The notes: generated by a model not told the origin, from the sequence alone. A DNA stretch of 64,000 bases from JBGQOJ01 sp052119585 (GCF_052119585.1 NZ_JBGQOJ010000011.1:62001-126000); one strand, 5' to 3'; counted from the stretch's first letter, positions 1 through 8,167 are shown. Program-made: numbers and translations.

Positions 1-434
1 GCCTGATCCATTGTCCGACCTCGAACACGTTCATCGGGTCGGGGCTGTTTGATCTGGCAGGGCTTGTGGCCAGGGGTCACCGCATCGGGCTGGCCACCGA
101 TACCGGCGGCGGATCATCGTTTTCGATGCTGCGCACAATGGCGGCCGCCTACGAGATCGCGCAGTTGCGCGGCACCGCAGTGCACCCCGCGCAACTGTGG
201 TGGCTGGCGACCTGCGGATCGGCCCGCGCCCTGCGGATGGAGGACAAGATCGGCAACTTGAAGGCCGGGATGGAGGCGGATATCGTGGTGCATGATCTGG
301 CCTCGACACCCGCCATCGCGCAATCGGTCACCCGCGCCGGAACCCTGTGGGAGGCGCTGTTTCCAACGATCATGATGGGCGACGACCGCGCCGTCGTCGC
401 AACCTATGTGGGCGGCGTTCTGCACAGGGCGTAA
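1..434 (+). CDS. guaD: guanine deaminase, C-terminal part (5' end outside window)
   Basis: The reading frame is open from the left edge to a TAA. The visible 143 residues are the end of an amidohydrolase: an early HCPTSN stretch followed by GSGLFDL, then GLATDTGGGSSFSM, which carries the metal-ligand aspartate typical of guanine deaminase, and a closing GNLKAGMEADIVV segment common to the superfamily. The family converts guanine to xanthine. It lies 1.3 kb from an 8-oxoguanine deaminase on the other strand, so this is a purine-salvage neighbourhood. The N-terminal metal-binding HxH is outside the window. It converges on the GYD gene, with a long-armed hairpin between them. Confidence 0.85.
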   Translation, partial: LIHCPTSNTFIGSGLFDLAGLVARGHRIGLATDTGGGSSFSMLRTMAAAYEIAQLRGTAVHPAQLWWLATCGSARALRMEDKIGNLKAGMEADIVVHDLASTPAIAQSVTRAGTLWEALFPTIMMGDDRAVVATYVGGVLHRA

Positions 435-443
435 CAAAACACA

Positions 444-488
444 ACCGCGTCCCCCCGACGCAGGCCAGGCCAGTCGCAGGGACGCGGT
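444..488. terminator. hairpin between convergent genes
   Basis: Perfect 10-bp arms ACCGCGTCCC (444-453) and GGGACGCGGT (479-488) enclose a 25-nt loop that can pair further (CGAC/GTCG). It lies between the ends of the convergent guaD and GYD genes. There is no T-tract on either side, so it is either a weak bidirectional terminator or a 3'-end stabiliser. Confidence 0.4.
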
Positions 489-497
489 ATTGCGGTG

Positions 498-833
498 TTA
501 CGACGTCAGGACAGGCTTGTAGCTTTTGCTGGCGGTTGCCGCTTTTTGCATCGCTTTCATTGCGTCCTGCGCGGTCATCAGCTTGGTCGTCGATCCACTA
601 CTGAACGCGCCCGATGCCCCGACAGCCAATGCGCCGGCCGCCATCATTTCGTCATTCGGCCCCTCGATCAGGGCCACGATATCCTCGCTGCCAAAGCAGA
701 AGAACAAGTGGTGCAGCTTGCCGCCCAATGCCTCGATCAGCGGGCGCGCCGCGGCTTCGCGGTCTTGCGGATTTTTCACCATCTCTTTGAGAGCGGCAGC
801 AGTATAACGGGCCTGAAACATATAGAATGGCAT
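498..833 (-). CDS. GYD domain protein
   Basis: A 111-residue protein starting MPFYMFQARYT, with the GYD-family pattern of an N-terminal beta strand, a helix containing LKEMVKNPQDR, then LGGKLHHLFFCFGSEDIVALIEGP. GYD proteins are small ferredoxin-like-fold proteins of unknown function. I chose the internal ATG because a GGGGGA ribosome-binding site lies just upstream; a longer in-frame extension has no family resemblance. Nothing in the neighbourhood fixes a role. Confidence 0.75.
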   Translation of the reverse strand: MPFYMFQARYTAAALKEMVKNPQDREAAARPLIEALGGKLHHLFFCFGSEDIVALIEGPNDEMMAAGALAVGASGAFSSGSTTKLMTAQDAMKAMQKAATASKSYKPVLTS

Positions 834-1216
834 AGAAAGTCCCCCCGGGGAAAATCGCCGACCGATGCGGCGAAGACAGGTTTCAGAAATGCGGACACAT
901 GACATCAAAGACCAGACGGCGCGGCCTTTATACGGGTTTTGAAATAGACCCGTGACAACGGATTGAAAAACACTGACTGACGCACCCAAAAATAAACAGA
1001 GCATCCGTTTGCAGGCAACGACGGCTTTCGAGGCATAACGCCCGACCCGCACTCTAGCAGAAAACTGCGGCCAAAGATACGCACCTTCGGTATGGTCCGG
1101 CGGCATCCTGACCGATCCGGGCGCGCGGCTGGCAGGCAAAGCTTCGCCCAGTGGCATTCAGGGGCTTTCCCGATGCGCGTTCGCCCGATATCAGACCCTA
1201 TCATCAGGAGAGGCCC
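834..1216. other. divergent intergenic region without recognisable gene
   Basis: 383 bp between the divergently transcribed GYD and transglycosylase genes. It must hold both promoters. Apart from the ribosome-binding sites at its edges I see no gene, RNA or clear repeat in it. Confidence 0.5.
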
Positions 1217-1699
1217 ATGACCGATATCCCCCGCCGCACCGCCCTTGCCCTTTTCCTTGCCGGATTGGCCGGCTGCGGGTCACCCCGTGCACGGGATGCG
1301 GCACCGGATGTGGTATCGCGCGGTCCGCTTCATCCGAACGAAACCCCGCAACTGCGCGCCCTGATCGACAAATACGCCGCCCTTTACCAGGTTCCCGCGC
1401 CGCTGATCCACCGCGTCGTGATCCGCGAAAGCCGACACCGCCCCGCCGCGCGGAACGGTCCCTATTACGGGCTGATGCAGATCCTGCCTGCGACCGCCGG
1501 AACGATGGGCTACCGGGGATCGCCGGACGGGCTTCTGGATGCGGACACCAATCTGAAATACGCCGTGAAATACCTGCGCGGCGCCTGGTTGCTATCGGAC
1601 GGAAGCTATGACCGCGCGGTGATGTGGTATGCCAAGGGCTATTACTACGAGGCGAAACGGCGCGGCATGTTGGTCGAGACCGGCTTGCGTCGGTCCTGA
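1217..1699 (+). CDS. lytic transglycosylase (SLT domain) lipoprotein
   Basis: A 160-residue protein with a lipoprotein signal (LAGC lipobox, Cys20) followed by an SLT-type transglycosylase domain. The likely catalytic glutamate is in VIRESRHRP (E71), followed by the family motif GLMQILPATA. It should cleave peptidoglycan glycan strands from the periplasmic side of a membrane. The start follows AGGAGAGGCCC; an in-frame upstream ATG would add a non-signal stretch and is less likely. A hairpin and copy A of the dispersed repeat follow the stop codon. Confidence 0.88.
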   Translation: MTDIPRRTALALFLAGLAGCGSPRARDAAPDVVSRGPLHPNETPQLRALIDKYAALYQVPAPLIHRVVIRESRHRPAARNGPYYGLMQILPATAGTMGYRGSPDGLLDADTNLKYAVKYLRGAWLLSDGSYDRAVMWYAKGYYYEAKRRGMLVETGLRRS

Positions 1700-1716
1700 C
1701 GACGGCCGGAAAAAGA

Positions 1717-1750
1717 CGCCTTCGGCGAGGATATTTTTACCAAAAAGAGA
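1717..1750 (+). repeat. intergenic repeat copy A with terminator-like hairpin
   Basis: A small hairpin CGCC-TTC-GGCG (1717-1727) is followed by the 22-bp core 1729-1750 (GGATATTTTTACC then AAAAAGAGA). The T-run after the hairpin makes it a plausible terminator for the transglycosylase gene. Near-identical cores occur at 5815-5835 and 42504-42525 on the opposite strand. Confidence 0.6.
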
Positions 1751-1755
1751 GAGCG

Positions 1756-3093
1756 TCAGGACATAAGCCTGCGGGCAAGACGGTTCTGGGTCTCGATCGC
1801 GCGCGGCAGGTCGATTGTGGCGATCTGGCCCTCGGCCACGATGCGGCGGCCTTCGACGAAAAGGTCGCGCACACGGGTCGGACCCGCCAGCAGCAGCGCG
1901 GCGGGGTCCCAACTGCCCGCGCTTTCGATGCCAGACACATCCCAGACCGCAATGTCGGCGCGTTTGCCCACGGCGATCTGGCCACAATCGCTGCGCCCCA
2001 GAACCGCCGCACCGCCGCGCGTCGCGATCTCCAGCGCCTCGCGCGCGCTCATCGCGTCGGCCCCGTTCGCGACCCGCTGCAACAGCATGGACTGCCGCGC
2101 CTCGGCCACCAGATTGCCCGCGTCATTCGATGCCGATCCATCCACCCCCAGCCCGACCCTGACGCCGGCATCGCGCATTTTGCGCACCGGCGCGATCCCC
2201 GATCCAAGGCGGCAATTCGAGCAGGGGCAATGCGCGACACCGGTGCGGGACCGCGCGAAAAGGTCGATTTCGGCTGCGTCCAGTTTCACGCAATGGGCGT
2301 GCCAGACATCGTCACCGGTCCAACCCAGATCTTCGGCATATTGCCCCGGACGACAGCCGAATTTTTCCAGTGAGTAGGCGATATCTTCGTCGTTTTCGGC
2401 CAGATGGGTGTGCATCATCACGCCCTTGTCGCGGGCCAGAATCGCGGCGTCGCGCATCAGCTCGCGGCTGACCGAGAACGGCGAACACGGCGCGACCCCC
2501 ACGCGGACCATCGCGCCGTCAGAGGCGTCGTGGAACCGGTCGATCACGCGGATACAGTCGGTCAGGATATCCGCCTCGCGCTCGACCAGGCTATCGGGCG
2601 GCAGGCCACCATCGCTTTCGCCGATGCTCATCGCGCCGCGCGTCGGATGGAACCGCAGGCCGATTTGCTGCGCCGCGTCGATGGTATCGTCCAGCCGCGC
2701 GCCATTTGGGTAAAGATACAGATGGTCCGAGGACATCGTGCATCCCGACAGCGCCAGTTCGGCCAGCCCCACCAGGGCAGAGCTGCGCATTTCATCCGGC
2801 CCGAAGCGCGCCCAGATCGGGTAGAGCGTTTGCAGCCAGCCGAACAACAGCGCATCCTGCCCGCCGGGCACGGCGCGGGTCAGCGTCTGGTAGAGATGGT
2901 GATGGGTGTTCACCAGACCGGGTGTGACAACGCAGCCGCCCGCGTTCAGAACCTGCGCGCCGACGGCCACAAGCCCCTGCCCCACTGCGGCAATAACGCC
3001 GCCGCGGATCAGGATATCGGCACCGGAAATCTCGCGGCGCTGGTCGTCCATTGTCAAAAGGGTATCGGCGTTCCGGATCAGAATATCGGGCAT
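1756..3093 (-). CDS. 8-oxoguanine deaminase
   Basis: A 445-residue amidohydrolase. Metal-site motifs are in order: NTHHHLYQTLTRA near residue 60, HTHLAENDED in the middle, WHAHCVKLD, and DGSASNDAGN near the end. The THHHLYQTLTRA and HCPCSNCRLG segments are characteristic of the 8-oxoguanine/isocytosine deaminase branch rather than guanine deaminase. It deaminates 8-oxoguanine to urate. The start at MPDILIRN was preferred over an ATG nine codons upstream because homologues begin at this point and a GGAA lies upstream. It sits near guaD, consistent with purine salvage. Confidence 0.82.
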   Translation of the reverse strand: MPDILIRNADTLLTMDDQRREISGADILIRGGVIAAVGQGLVAVGAQVLNAGGCVVTPGLVNTHHHLYQTLTRAVPGGQDALLFGWLQTLYPIWARFGPDEMRSSALVGLAELALSGCTMSSDHLYLYPNGARLDDTIDAAQQIGLRFHPTRGAMSIGESDGGLPPDSLVEREADILTDCIRVIDRFHDASDGAMVRVGVAPCSPFSVSRELMRDAAILARDKGVMMHTHLAENDEDIAYSLEKFGCRPGQYAEDLGWTGDDVWHAHCVKLDAAEIDLFARSRTGVAHCPCSNCRLGSGIAPVRKMRDAGVRVGLGVDGSASNDAGNLVAEARQSMLLQRVANGADAMSAREALEIATRGGAAVLGRSDCGQIAVGKRADIAVWDVSGIESAGSWDPAALLLAGPTRVRDLFVEGRRIVAEGQIATIDLPRAIETQNRLARRLMS

Positions 3094-3237
3094 GTCACAG
3101 TTTCCACATTGCGGGGTCACCCCCTTCGGTGAACCTGTGCAACATTGCCAGCAGAAGGGAGAGTGAAGGACCTGACATGCGCGTATATCCTAATCGCGGT
3201 GCATCCTTCTGTGCAAGCCCCGGCCTTGCGCCGATGG

Positions 3238-4041
3238 TCAATAGCCGGAGAGAACAGCCAAGGCCGCGGCGTGGACCTGAGGATTGGCGGCGGCCAGAAT
3301 GCGGCCCCCGTTGTGCGCGGGCCTGCCCTGCCAATCGGTGACGACGCCGCCTGCGGCCTCGATCACGGCGATCGGGGCCTGCACGTCATAGGCCTGCAGA
3401 CCGGCCTCGACCACAAGGTCGATCTGGCCGCTGGCGATCAGCGCATAGGCATAGCAATCCATCCCGTATCGCACCAGACGCACCTGCCCTGCCAGATCGT
3501 GAAAGGCCTGCCCCTCGGTCGCGGTTCCGACCTCTGGAAAGGTGGTGAACATGATTGTCTGGTCCAGGGCGCGGGCGGCACGGGTGCGCAAAGGACGGCC
3601 CCCCATCGGCCCGGTCATTTCAGCAAGCCCAAACCCGCCGACAAACCGCTCGCCAATATAGGGTTGGTCGATCACACCCAGAACCGGACCCGCGCTGGCC
3701 TGAACGGCAATCAGAACGCCCCAGGTCGGAGTGCCGGACAGGTAACCGCGCGTTCCGTCGATCGGGTCAAGCACCCATGTCAGCCCCGACGTTCCCACGA
3801 CCGGCCCGAACTCTTCGCCCAGAATGCCGTCGTCAGGCCGAAGCTGCGCAAGGATATCGCGCATCGCCTGTTCTGCCGCACGGTCCGCAACGGTGACCGG
3901 ATCAAAATGCGCGCCCGATTTGGTCTCTGCGGTCAGCGCGTCGGATCTGAAATGCGCCAAGGTGGCAATGCGCGCCGCATCGGCAAGCGCGTGCGCGGCC
4001 CCAAGCAATGACGTCTGTTCAATCGCAGTGATAAATGTCAT
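3238..4041 (-). CDS. hisN: inositol-monophosphatase-family phosphatase, histidinol-phosphatase (HisN) type
   Basis: A 267-residue member of the Mg-dependent inositol monophosphatase fold. The metal-binding motifs are GILGEE (about 73-78), the signature DPIDGTRGYLSG (from 92) and AYDVQAPIAVIEAAGG near the C-terminus. The TRGYLSGTPTWG wording resembles the HisN-type histidinol-phosphatases of alphaproteobacteria, which carry out the penultimate step of histidine synthesis. Inositol-1-phosphatase or 3'-phosphoadenosine phosphatase cannot be excluded from sequence alone. hisD lies 32 kb away in this window, so context gives no support. Confidence 0.72.
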   Translation of the reverse strand: MTFITAIEQTSLLGAAHALADAARIATLAHFRSDALTAETKSGAHFDPVTVADRAAEQAMRDILAQLRPDDGILGEEFGPVVGTSGLTWVLDPIDGTRGYLSGTPTWGVLIAVQASAGPVLGVIDQPYIGERFVGGFGLAEMTGPMGGRPLRTRAARALDQTIMFTTFPEVGTATEGQAFHDLAGQVRLVRYGMDCYAYALIASGQIDLVVEAGLQAYDVQAPIAVIEAAGGVVTDWQGRPAHNGGRILAAANPQVHAAALAVLSGY

Positions 4042-4113
4042 CTCGCGGCGGCCCTTTTCGTTCCCTGTGACCGCCGGTACCGCGACACAAGGAACGGGTC
4101 AAGCATGGTTCGG

Positions 4114-4485
4114 CTACGCGACGTCGCTTAGCACACGCGCAAGGTCGAACAAACGCCGGCGCTGGTTTTCCGGGATCGCATAATAGGACCGCACCAGTTC
4201 AAGCGCCTCTTTGTCGGCAAGGATGTCATTGGGCAGGCTGGAATTGGGCCCCGTCGTTGCCTTCGTGGCCTCGACACCTTCGAAAAAGAAGCTGACCGGC
4301 ACACCCAGCGTCGCGGCGATATCCCACAGGCGCGACGCACTGATGCGATTCATGCCGGTTTCATACTTCTGGATTTGCTGGAACTTGATCCCGACTTTTT
4401 CCGCAAGCTGCTGCTGGGTCATTCCGACCATCCAACGCCGGTGGCGGACTCTTTTTCCAACATGGACATCAACGGGGTGGGTCAT
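4114..4485 (-). CDS. XRE-family helix-turn-helix regulator
   Basis: A 123-residue DNA-binding protein with a Cro/C1-type helix-turn-helix at about residues 15-70 (GMTQQQLAEKVGIKFQQIQK, then YETGMNRIS). The C-terminal 50 residues are a short acidic/helical tail ending ENQRRRLFDLARVL. This short XRE type is common in Rhodobacteraceae chromosomes; its target is unknown. The start was chosen at MTHPVDV because AGAGGAG precedes it. Two inverted repeats in its upstream region are candidate operators. Confidence 0.82.
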   Translation of the reverse strand: MTHPVDVHVGKRVRHRRWMVGMTQQQLAEKVGIKFQQIQKYETGMNRISASRLWDIAATLGVPVSFFFEGVEATKATTGPNSSLPNDILADKEALELVRSYYAIPENQRRRLFDLARVLSDVA

Positions 4486-4585
4486 TCTGGCACTCCTCTT
4501 TCTCGGATCGAACCTCACAGGCGAATGGCCCTGAAATTCACGAACTAATGCGGAAACATCGTAGTAATCGGATCATGATACAGAC

Positions 4586-4600
4586 GAAACGTCTCGTTTC
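4586..4600. promoter_or_regulatory. candidate operator palindrome
   Basis: Perfect 6-bp arms GAAACG/CGTTTC with a 3-bp spacer, about 100 bp upstream of the XRE regulator start. Autoregulatory XRE proteins bind dyads of this size, but this link is inference from position alone. Confidence 0.3.
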
Positions 4601-4624
4601 AAACTAACAATTGGGACAAAATAC

Positions 4625-4640
4625 CTGTCTTTTTAGACAG
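4625..4640. promoter_or_regulatory. inverted repeat CTGTCT-TTTT-AGACAG
   Basis: Perfect 6-bp arms around four T residues, lying between the two divergent start sites. It could be an operator or a small transcribed hairpin. No neighbouring copy was seen. Confidence 0.3.
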
Positions 4641-4835
4641 CTTCAGGGTGAATTGGCCCACCAATCGTTCGCCTCACCACCATAGAGACGCGAATCCTTT
4701 GAAAATCAATGCATTTCAAGTTGATCACGCGTTTCCGGGGCCGCGCGCGGAAAGGCCGCGGCACCCCCCCCGAAAGACAGGGCTGGCCCTGCGCAGGGGC
4801 CATCGTTAGGCTTAGCTTATCCTATGGAGTATATT

Positions 4836-5795
4836 ATGCGCGCCTTTCAGATCACCTCGTTTCATGCCCCGCCCGGACTGACGCAACTGGCGATTCCCCA
4901 ACCTGCGGCAGGCGAAGCCCGCGTCAAAATAGAGGCCTGCGGGCTGAACTTCGCGGATCTTCTGATGATGAAGGGCCAGTATCAGGAACGACCGCCCTTG
5001 CCCCTGACCATGGGGATGGAACTTGCGGGAACGATACACGCGCTTGGCGAGGGCGTCACAGGGCCAAAGGTCGGCACACGGGTCGCCGTCTTTGCGGGCA
5101 GCGGCGGGCTGGCGGACTACGGATGTTTTCCCGCCACGCGCTGCGTCCCCCTTCCCGACGCGATGTCAGCGGCACAGGCCGCCGCGTTTCAGGTGGCCTA
5201 TGGCACCTCGCATGTGGCGCTGGATCATCGGGCAAAGCTTCGGGCGGGTGAAACACTTCTGGTGCTCGGTGCGGCGGGGGGCGTCGGGCTGACGGCAGTG
5301 GAAATCGGCAAGCTGATGGGGGCCAGGGTCATCGCCTGTGCACGTGGCGCCGACAAGTTGGCTGTGGCCAGGGCCGCAGGGGCCGATCACCTGATCGACA
5401 GCGACACCGACGATATCCGCGCGGCGGTCAAGGCCCTCGGCGGGGCGGATGTCGTCTATGATCCGGTCGGCGGCGATCAGTTCAATGCGGCCTTGCGGGC
5501 CTGCAACCCCGAGGCGCGGGTGATCGTCATCGGCTTCGCCAGCGGCGATGTCCCCGCGATCCCCGCAAACATCCTGCTGGTCAAGAACATCACCGTCATC
5601 GGCCATTACTGGGGCGGTTATCTGACCTTCGCACCGAATGTCCTGACCGACAGTCTCGCGCAGCTTTTCCGCTGGTTCGAGGCAGGAAAACTACACCCCC
5701 ACATCAGCCACCGCTTCCCGCTGGACCAGACGGCACAGGCGCTGGAAACATTGCGCAGCCGAACATCGACAGGCAAGGTCGTGGTGGAGATCTGA
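4836..5795 (+). CDS. zinc-independent NADPH:quinone oxidoreductase
   Basis: A 319-residue medium-chain dehydrogenase/reductase. The N-terminal catalytic domain contains CGLNFADLLMMKGQYQ, and the central Rossmann domain has the nucleotide-binding VLGAAGGVGLTAVEI. The zinc-ligand cysteines of alcohol dehydrogenases are absent, placing it in the quinone oxidoreductase (QOR) branch that reduces quinones or enones with NADPH. The start was set at MRAFQI, where GGAG lies 6-9 bases upstream; an ATG four codons earlier overlaps that ribosome-binding site. It converges on the LysR gene with repeat copy B between them. Confidence 0.85.
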   Translation: MRAFQITSFHAPPGLTQLAIPQPAAGEARVKIEACGLNFADLLMMKGQYQERPPLPLTMGMELAGTIHALGEGVTGPKVGTRVAVFAGSGGLADYGCFPATRCVPLPDAMSAAQAAAFQVAYGTSHVALDHRAKLRAGETLLVLGAAGGVGLTAVEIGKLMGARVIACARGADKLAVARAAGADHLIDSDTDDIRAAVKALGGADVVYDPVGGDQFNAALRACNPEARVIVIGFASGDVPAIPANILLVKNITVIGHYWGGYLTFAPNVLTDSLAQLFRWFEAGKLHPHISHRFPLDQTAQALETLRSRTSTGKVVVEI

Positions 5796-5814
5796 CTCTT
5801 TTTTCTGCTTGGCC

Positions 5815-5876
5815 CTCTTCTTGGAAAAAATATCCGCCGCGCGCAGCGCAGCCCGAGCCCCTGCGCACGCAGGGGC
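5815..5876 (-). repeat. intergenic repeat copy B with terminator-like hairpin
   Basis: On the minus strand a hairpin with arms GCCCCTGC/GCAGGGGC (5857-5876) is followed by GC-rich sequence and then the core GGATATTTTTTCCAAGAAGAG (5815-5835). It lies directly after the LysR gene in that gene's direction, so it probably ends that transcript. It shares its core with 1729-1750 and 42504-42525. Confidence 0.6.
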
Positions 5877-5912
5877 GAGACGAAAGCAATCGCGCAACGC
5901 GCGTCTACAGGA

Positions 5913-6767
5913 TCAAAGCGCGCGATAGGCCTGACGCAACAGTGCCACCAGATCATTCGCCACTTTTTCCTTCGCCAGATCTGCTTGATACAGATTGATC
6001 TGCTGCGAGTTCAGTTCCGGCAAGGCGCCGCCGTGATTTATCCGCTCCAGATAGGGTGATTCTGTGCCCCCGATGACCACATGCACCGCCAGATCGGCAC
6101 TGACACTGGCCTCCACCGCGCGATTGTATTCTGAATCGACGGCCATTTCCCACGGGATATTCGCGCCGTCCAGCGCCGCTTCGACACCCTGGCGAAAGAT
6201 GTTCCCGGTTTCGAACCCCAACCTCAGGGGCCTTGTCTTCCAGGCCGAACCGCCGGGCGCCCCGATCCAGACCAGCGGCAGCACGGTCAGCGTTTCGCCC
6301 CCCGCGCCGCAGCTGTCTTCTGTTGTCAGGATCACATCGCATTCCCCCCGCGCGAATTGCGCCATCAGCTTGCGGGTGTTCGACGAGACAAGCTGCACCT
6401 TCATCCGGGGATAGTCGGCATTGAACCGTTGCAGCACCTGCGGAATCGCCGGGTAAACGATATCCGCCGGAACCCCCAGAATGATCTCGCCCTCAAAGGC
6501 CTGATGGGTCAGCCGCCCGAATACCTCGTCATTCAATGCCAGCATCCGCCGCGCATAGCCCAGCAACTGCTCGCCCGCAGTGGTCAGCGCAATGGTCCGC
6601 GCAGAGCGGTCCATCAGCTGGATACCCAACTGTTCCTCAAGCCGCTTCAACTGCATGGACACCGCAGACTGGGTCAGGTTCAGATACCCCGAGGCCTTGG
6701 TCACCCCGCCCACCTCGGCCACAGCCACAAACGAGCGCAGGGCCGTCATGTCGATGTTTCTTGGCAT
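5913..6767 (-). CDS. LysR-family transcriptional regulator
   Basis: A 284-residue regulator. The N-terminal winged helix-turn-helix covers about residues 1-62 (SYLNLTQSAV-type helix: ASGYLNLTQSAVSMQLKRLE). A LysR substrate-binding domain follows (GVPADIVYPAIPQVLQRF and later segments). The start at MPRNIDMTAL is preferred because AAGGAA precedes it by a normal spacing. Divergent from a DUF1127 gene and convergent with the quinone oxidoreductase. The effector is unknown. Confidence 0.88.
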   Translation of the reverse strand: MPRNIDMTALRSFVAVAEVGGVTKASGYLNLTQSAVSMQLKRLEEQLGIQLMDRSARTIALTTAGEQLLGYARRMLALNDEVFGRLTHQAFEGEIILGVPADIVYPAIPQVLQRFNADYPRMKVQLVSSNTRKLMAQFARGECDVILTTEDSCGAGGETLTVLPLVWIGAPGGSAWKTRPLRLGFETGNIFRQGVEAALDGANIPWEMAVDSEYNRAVEASVSADLAVHVVIGGTESPYLERINHGGALPELNSQQINLYQADLAKEKVANDLVALLRQAYRAL

Positions 6768-6889
6768 ATCAAATTCCTTGATGCTTAAGCTAATAAACAT
6801 TCATTTTACAAATGGACCACAAAAGCCGAAACAGAGCAACAGAAATAGGCGGCCACCCGATGTGGCCAAATCGTGGAACGAGACGCAAA

Positions 6890-7108
6890 ATGACAACCCT
6901 GACCCGAATCCAAGCTCCGATCTTTTCGATGCCCCGCGCGGGCACTGTCGCCCGCATTGTGGCGCTGGCCCTTGACGCATGGCGCAGCCGCCGTGCGCTG
7001 TCCCGTCTGGACGACCGCGCGCTTAATGATATCGGCCTCACCCGGCGCGCCGCGCAGATCGAGGCAAATCGCCCCGTCTGGAGCCTTCCTGCCGTCTGGC
7101 TTGGCTAA
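6890..7108 (+). CDS. DUF1127 small protein
   Basis: A 72-residue arginine-rich protein whose C-terminal half carries the DUF1127 signature: WRSRRALSRLDDRALNDIGL followed by TRRAAQIEA. Proteins of this family are very common in alphaproteobacteria, where some small members affect RNA metabolism or phosphate responses. The start was set at MTTLTRIQ, behind GGAACGAGA; an upstream in-frame ATG would only add a low-complexity lead. Divergent from the LysR gene. Confidence 0.83.
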   Translation: MTTLTRIQAPIFSMPRAGTVARIVALALDAWRSRRALSRLDDRALNDIGLTRRAAQIEANRPVWSLPAVWLG

Positions 7109-7124
7109 TTCGGGCCTTTCAATG

Positions 7125-7151
7125 AATTCATGACTCTTTCGGGCATGAATT
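7125..7151. repeat. inverted repeat AATTCATG / CATGAATT
   Basis: Perfect 8-bp arms (7125-7132 and 7144-7151) with an 11-nt loop, 17 bp after the DUF1127 stop and 92 bp before the next start. It could be the DUF1127 terminator (though there is no T-tract) or an operator for the membrane protein downstream. Confidence 0.4.
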
Positions 7152-7161
7152 ACTTGAAATC

Positions 7162-7201
7162 GCGGCCACTTCTACCGATATTCCACTCAGAAGGCGGCCG
7201 C
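7162..7201. repeat. imperfect hairpin in front of the Bax-inhibitor gene
   Basis: The arms GCGGCCACTTCT (7162-7173) and AGAAGGCGGCCGC (7189-7201) pair over 11 bp with a small bulge and a 15-nt loop. It ends 41 bp before the start codon, so it may lie in the 5' untranslated leader. Confidence 0.35.
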
Positions 7202-7242
7202 TCTGTAATGGTCGCCGCTATGGAATAACCTGGAGGCGTCCA

Positions 7243-7962
7243 ATGGCTGAATTCAAGACGATGCGCACCGGTGCCGGAATACGGACCGCCGACATCGATG
7301 CAGGGCTTCGCGCCCATATGAACAAAGTATACGGCACCATGTCGGTTGGCATGTTGCTGACGGCGGGTGCGGCCTGGGCCGTCGGCACCAACGAGATGCT
7401 GGTTCAGGCCATCTTCGGCACGCCGCTGAAATGGCTGGTCATGTTTGCCCCGCTGATCATGGTCTTTGCCTTCGGTGCGATGATCAACAAACTGTCGGCC
7501 GCCGGCGCGCAGTTGTTTTTCTACGCCTTCGCGGCTTTGATGGGTGTGTCGATCAGCTATATCTTTGCGGTCTACACCGGCTTTTCCATCGTTCAGACCT
7601 TCCTGATCACTTCGGTGGCCTTCGCAAGTCTAAGCCTTTACGGCTATACGACGAAAAAGGACATATCGGGTTGGGGATCGTTCCTGATCATGGGCGTCGT
7701 GGGCTTGCTGCTGGCGTCGATCGTCAACATCTTCCTTGGATCGCCCGTTGTGCATCTGGCAATTTCGGCCTTGGGTGTTCTGATCTTTGCGGGTCTGACG
7801 GCCTATGACACACAAAAGATCAAGACCGACTACCTGCAACACGCGCATGCGATGGACAGCGAATGGCTGGGTAAGTCCGCGATCATGGGGGCGCTGAACC
7901 TCTATCTGGACTTCATCAACATGTTCATGTTCCTGCTCAGCTTCCTTGGCAACCGCGAATAA
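7243..7962 (+). CDS. Bax inhibitor-1 / YccA family membrane protein
   Basis: A 239-residue integral membrane protein with about seven hydrophobic segments. The family signature AYDTQKIKTDY lies near the C-terminus and the protein ends in LDFINMFMFLLSFLGNRE. Family members are pH-sensitive calcium-leak channels or partners of membrane proteases such as FtsH. The first 25 residues are cytoplasmic and polar. A TGGAGG ribosome-binding site precedes the ATG and a strong terminator follows. Monocistronic as far as can be seen. Confidence 0.9.
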   Translation: MAEFKTMRTGAGIRTADIDAGLRAHMNKVYGTMSVGMLLTAGAAWAVGTNEMLVQAIFGTPLKWLVMFAPLIMVFAFGAMINKLSAAGAQLFFYAFAALMGVSISYIFAVYTGFSIVQTFLITSVAFASLSLYGYTTKKDISGWGSFLIMGVVGLLLASIVNIFLGSPVVHLAISALGVLIFAGLTAYDTQKIKTDYLQHAHAMDSEWLGKSAIMGALNLYLDFINMFMFLLSFLGNRE

Positions 7963-7992
7963 CCTTCCGGCCTGACAGCTTAAAAGACTCAC

Positions 7993-8023
7993 CCCCGTCA
8001 AACCCAGGTTTGGCGGGGTTTTT
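7993..8023 (+). terminator. rho-independent terminator after the Bax-inhibitor gene
   Basis: A GC-rich stem, CCCCGTCAAAC pairing with GTTTGGCGGGG (one G-T pair), around the loop CCAG, followed at once by five T residues. It is 30 bp after the stop codon. Confidence 0.87.
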
Positions 8024-8101
8024 CGTTTCTCTGACCCAATCAATATGTCTGGGCGTGGCGCGCCCTTCGTTCGGCCTTGCCCGGTCGGCAAAAGGGTCTG
8101 G

Positions 8102-8119
8102 CTGTCACATTTCCGAATT
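8102..8119 (+). promoter_or_regulatory. possible half PHO box upstream of plcP-btaA-btaB
   Basis: CTGTCAC followed by the AT-rich spacer ATTT matches the first repeat of the alphaproteobacterial PhoB box (two CTGTCAT-like 7-mers 4 bp apart). The second repeat, CCGAATT, matches poorly. The position, about 50-65 bp before the GTG start, suits a promoter-proximal activator site, and the downstream genes are of a type known to respond to phosphate starvation. Confidence 0.4.
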
Positions 8120-8167
8120 ACAGCTGCGGTAAAACCCGGTCAGGACACACAGCGGGTGGAATGATCA

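Larger units (their letters stand above)
4486..4835. other. divergent intergenic region with two inverted repeats
   Basis: 350 bp between the XRE regulator (leftward) and the quinone oxidoreductase (rightward). The half nearer the regulator is AT-richer than its surroundings. It holds GAAACG-TCT-CGTTTC (4586-4600) and CTGTCT-TTTT-AGACAG (4625-4640). Either could be a regulator-binding site. I see no coding sequence. Confidence 0.5.
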
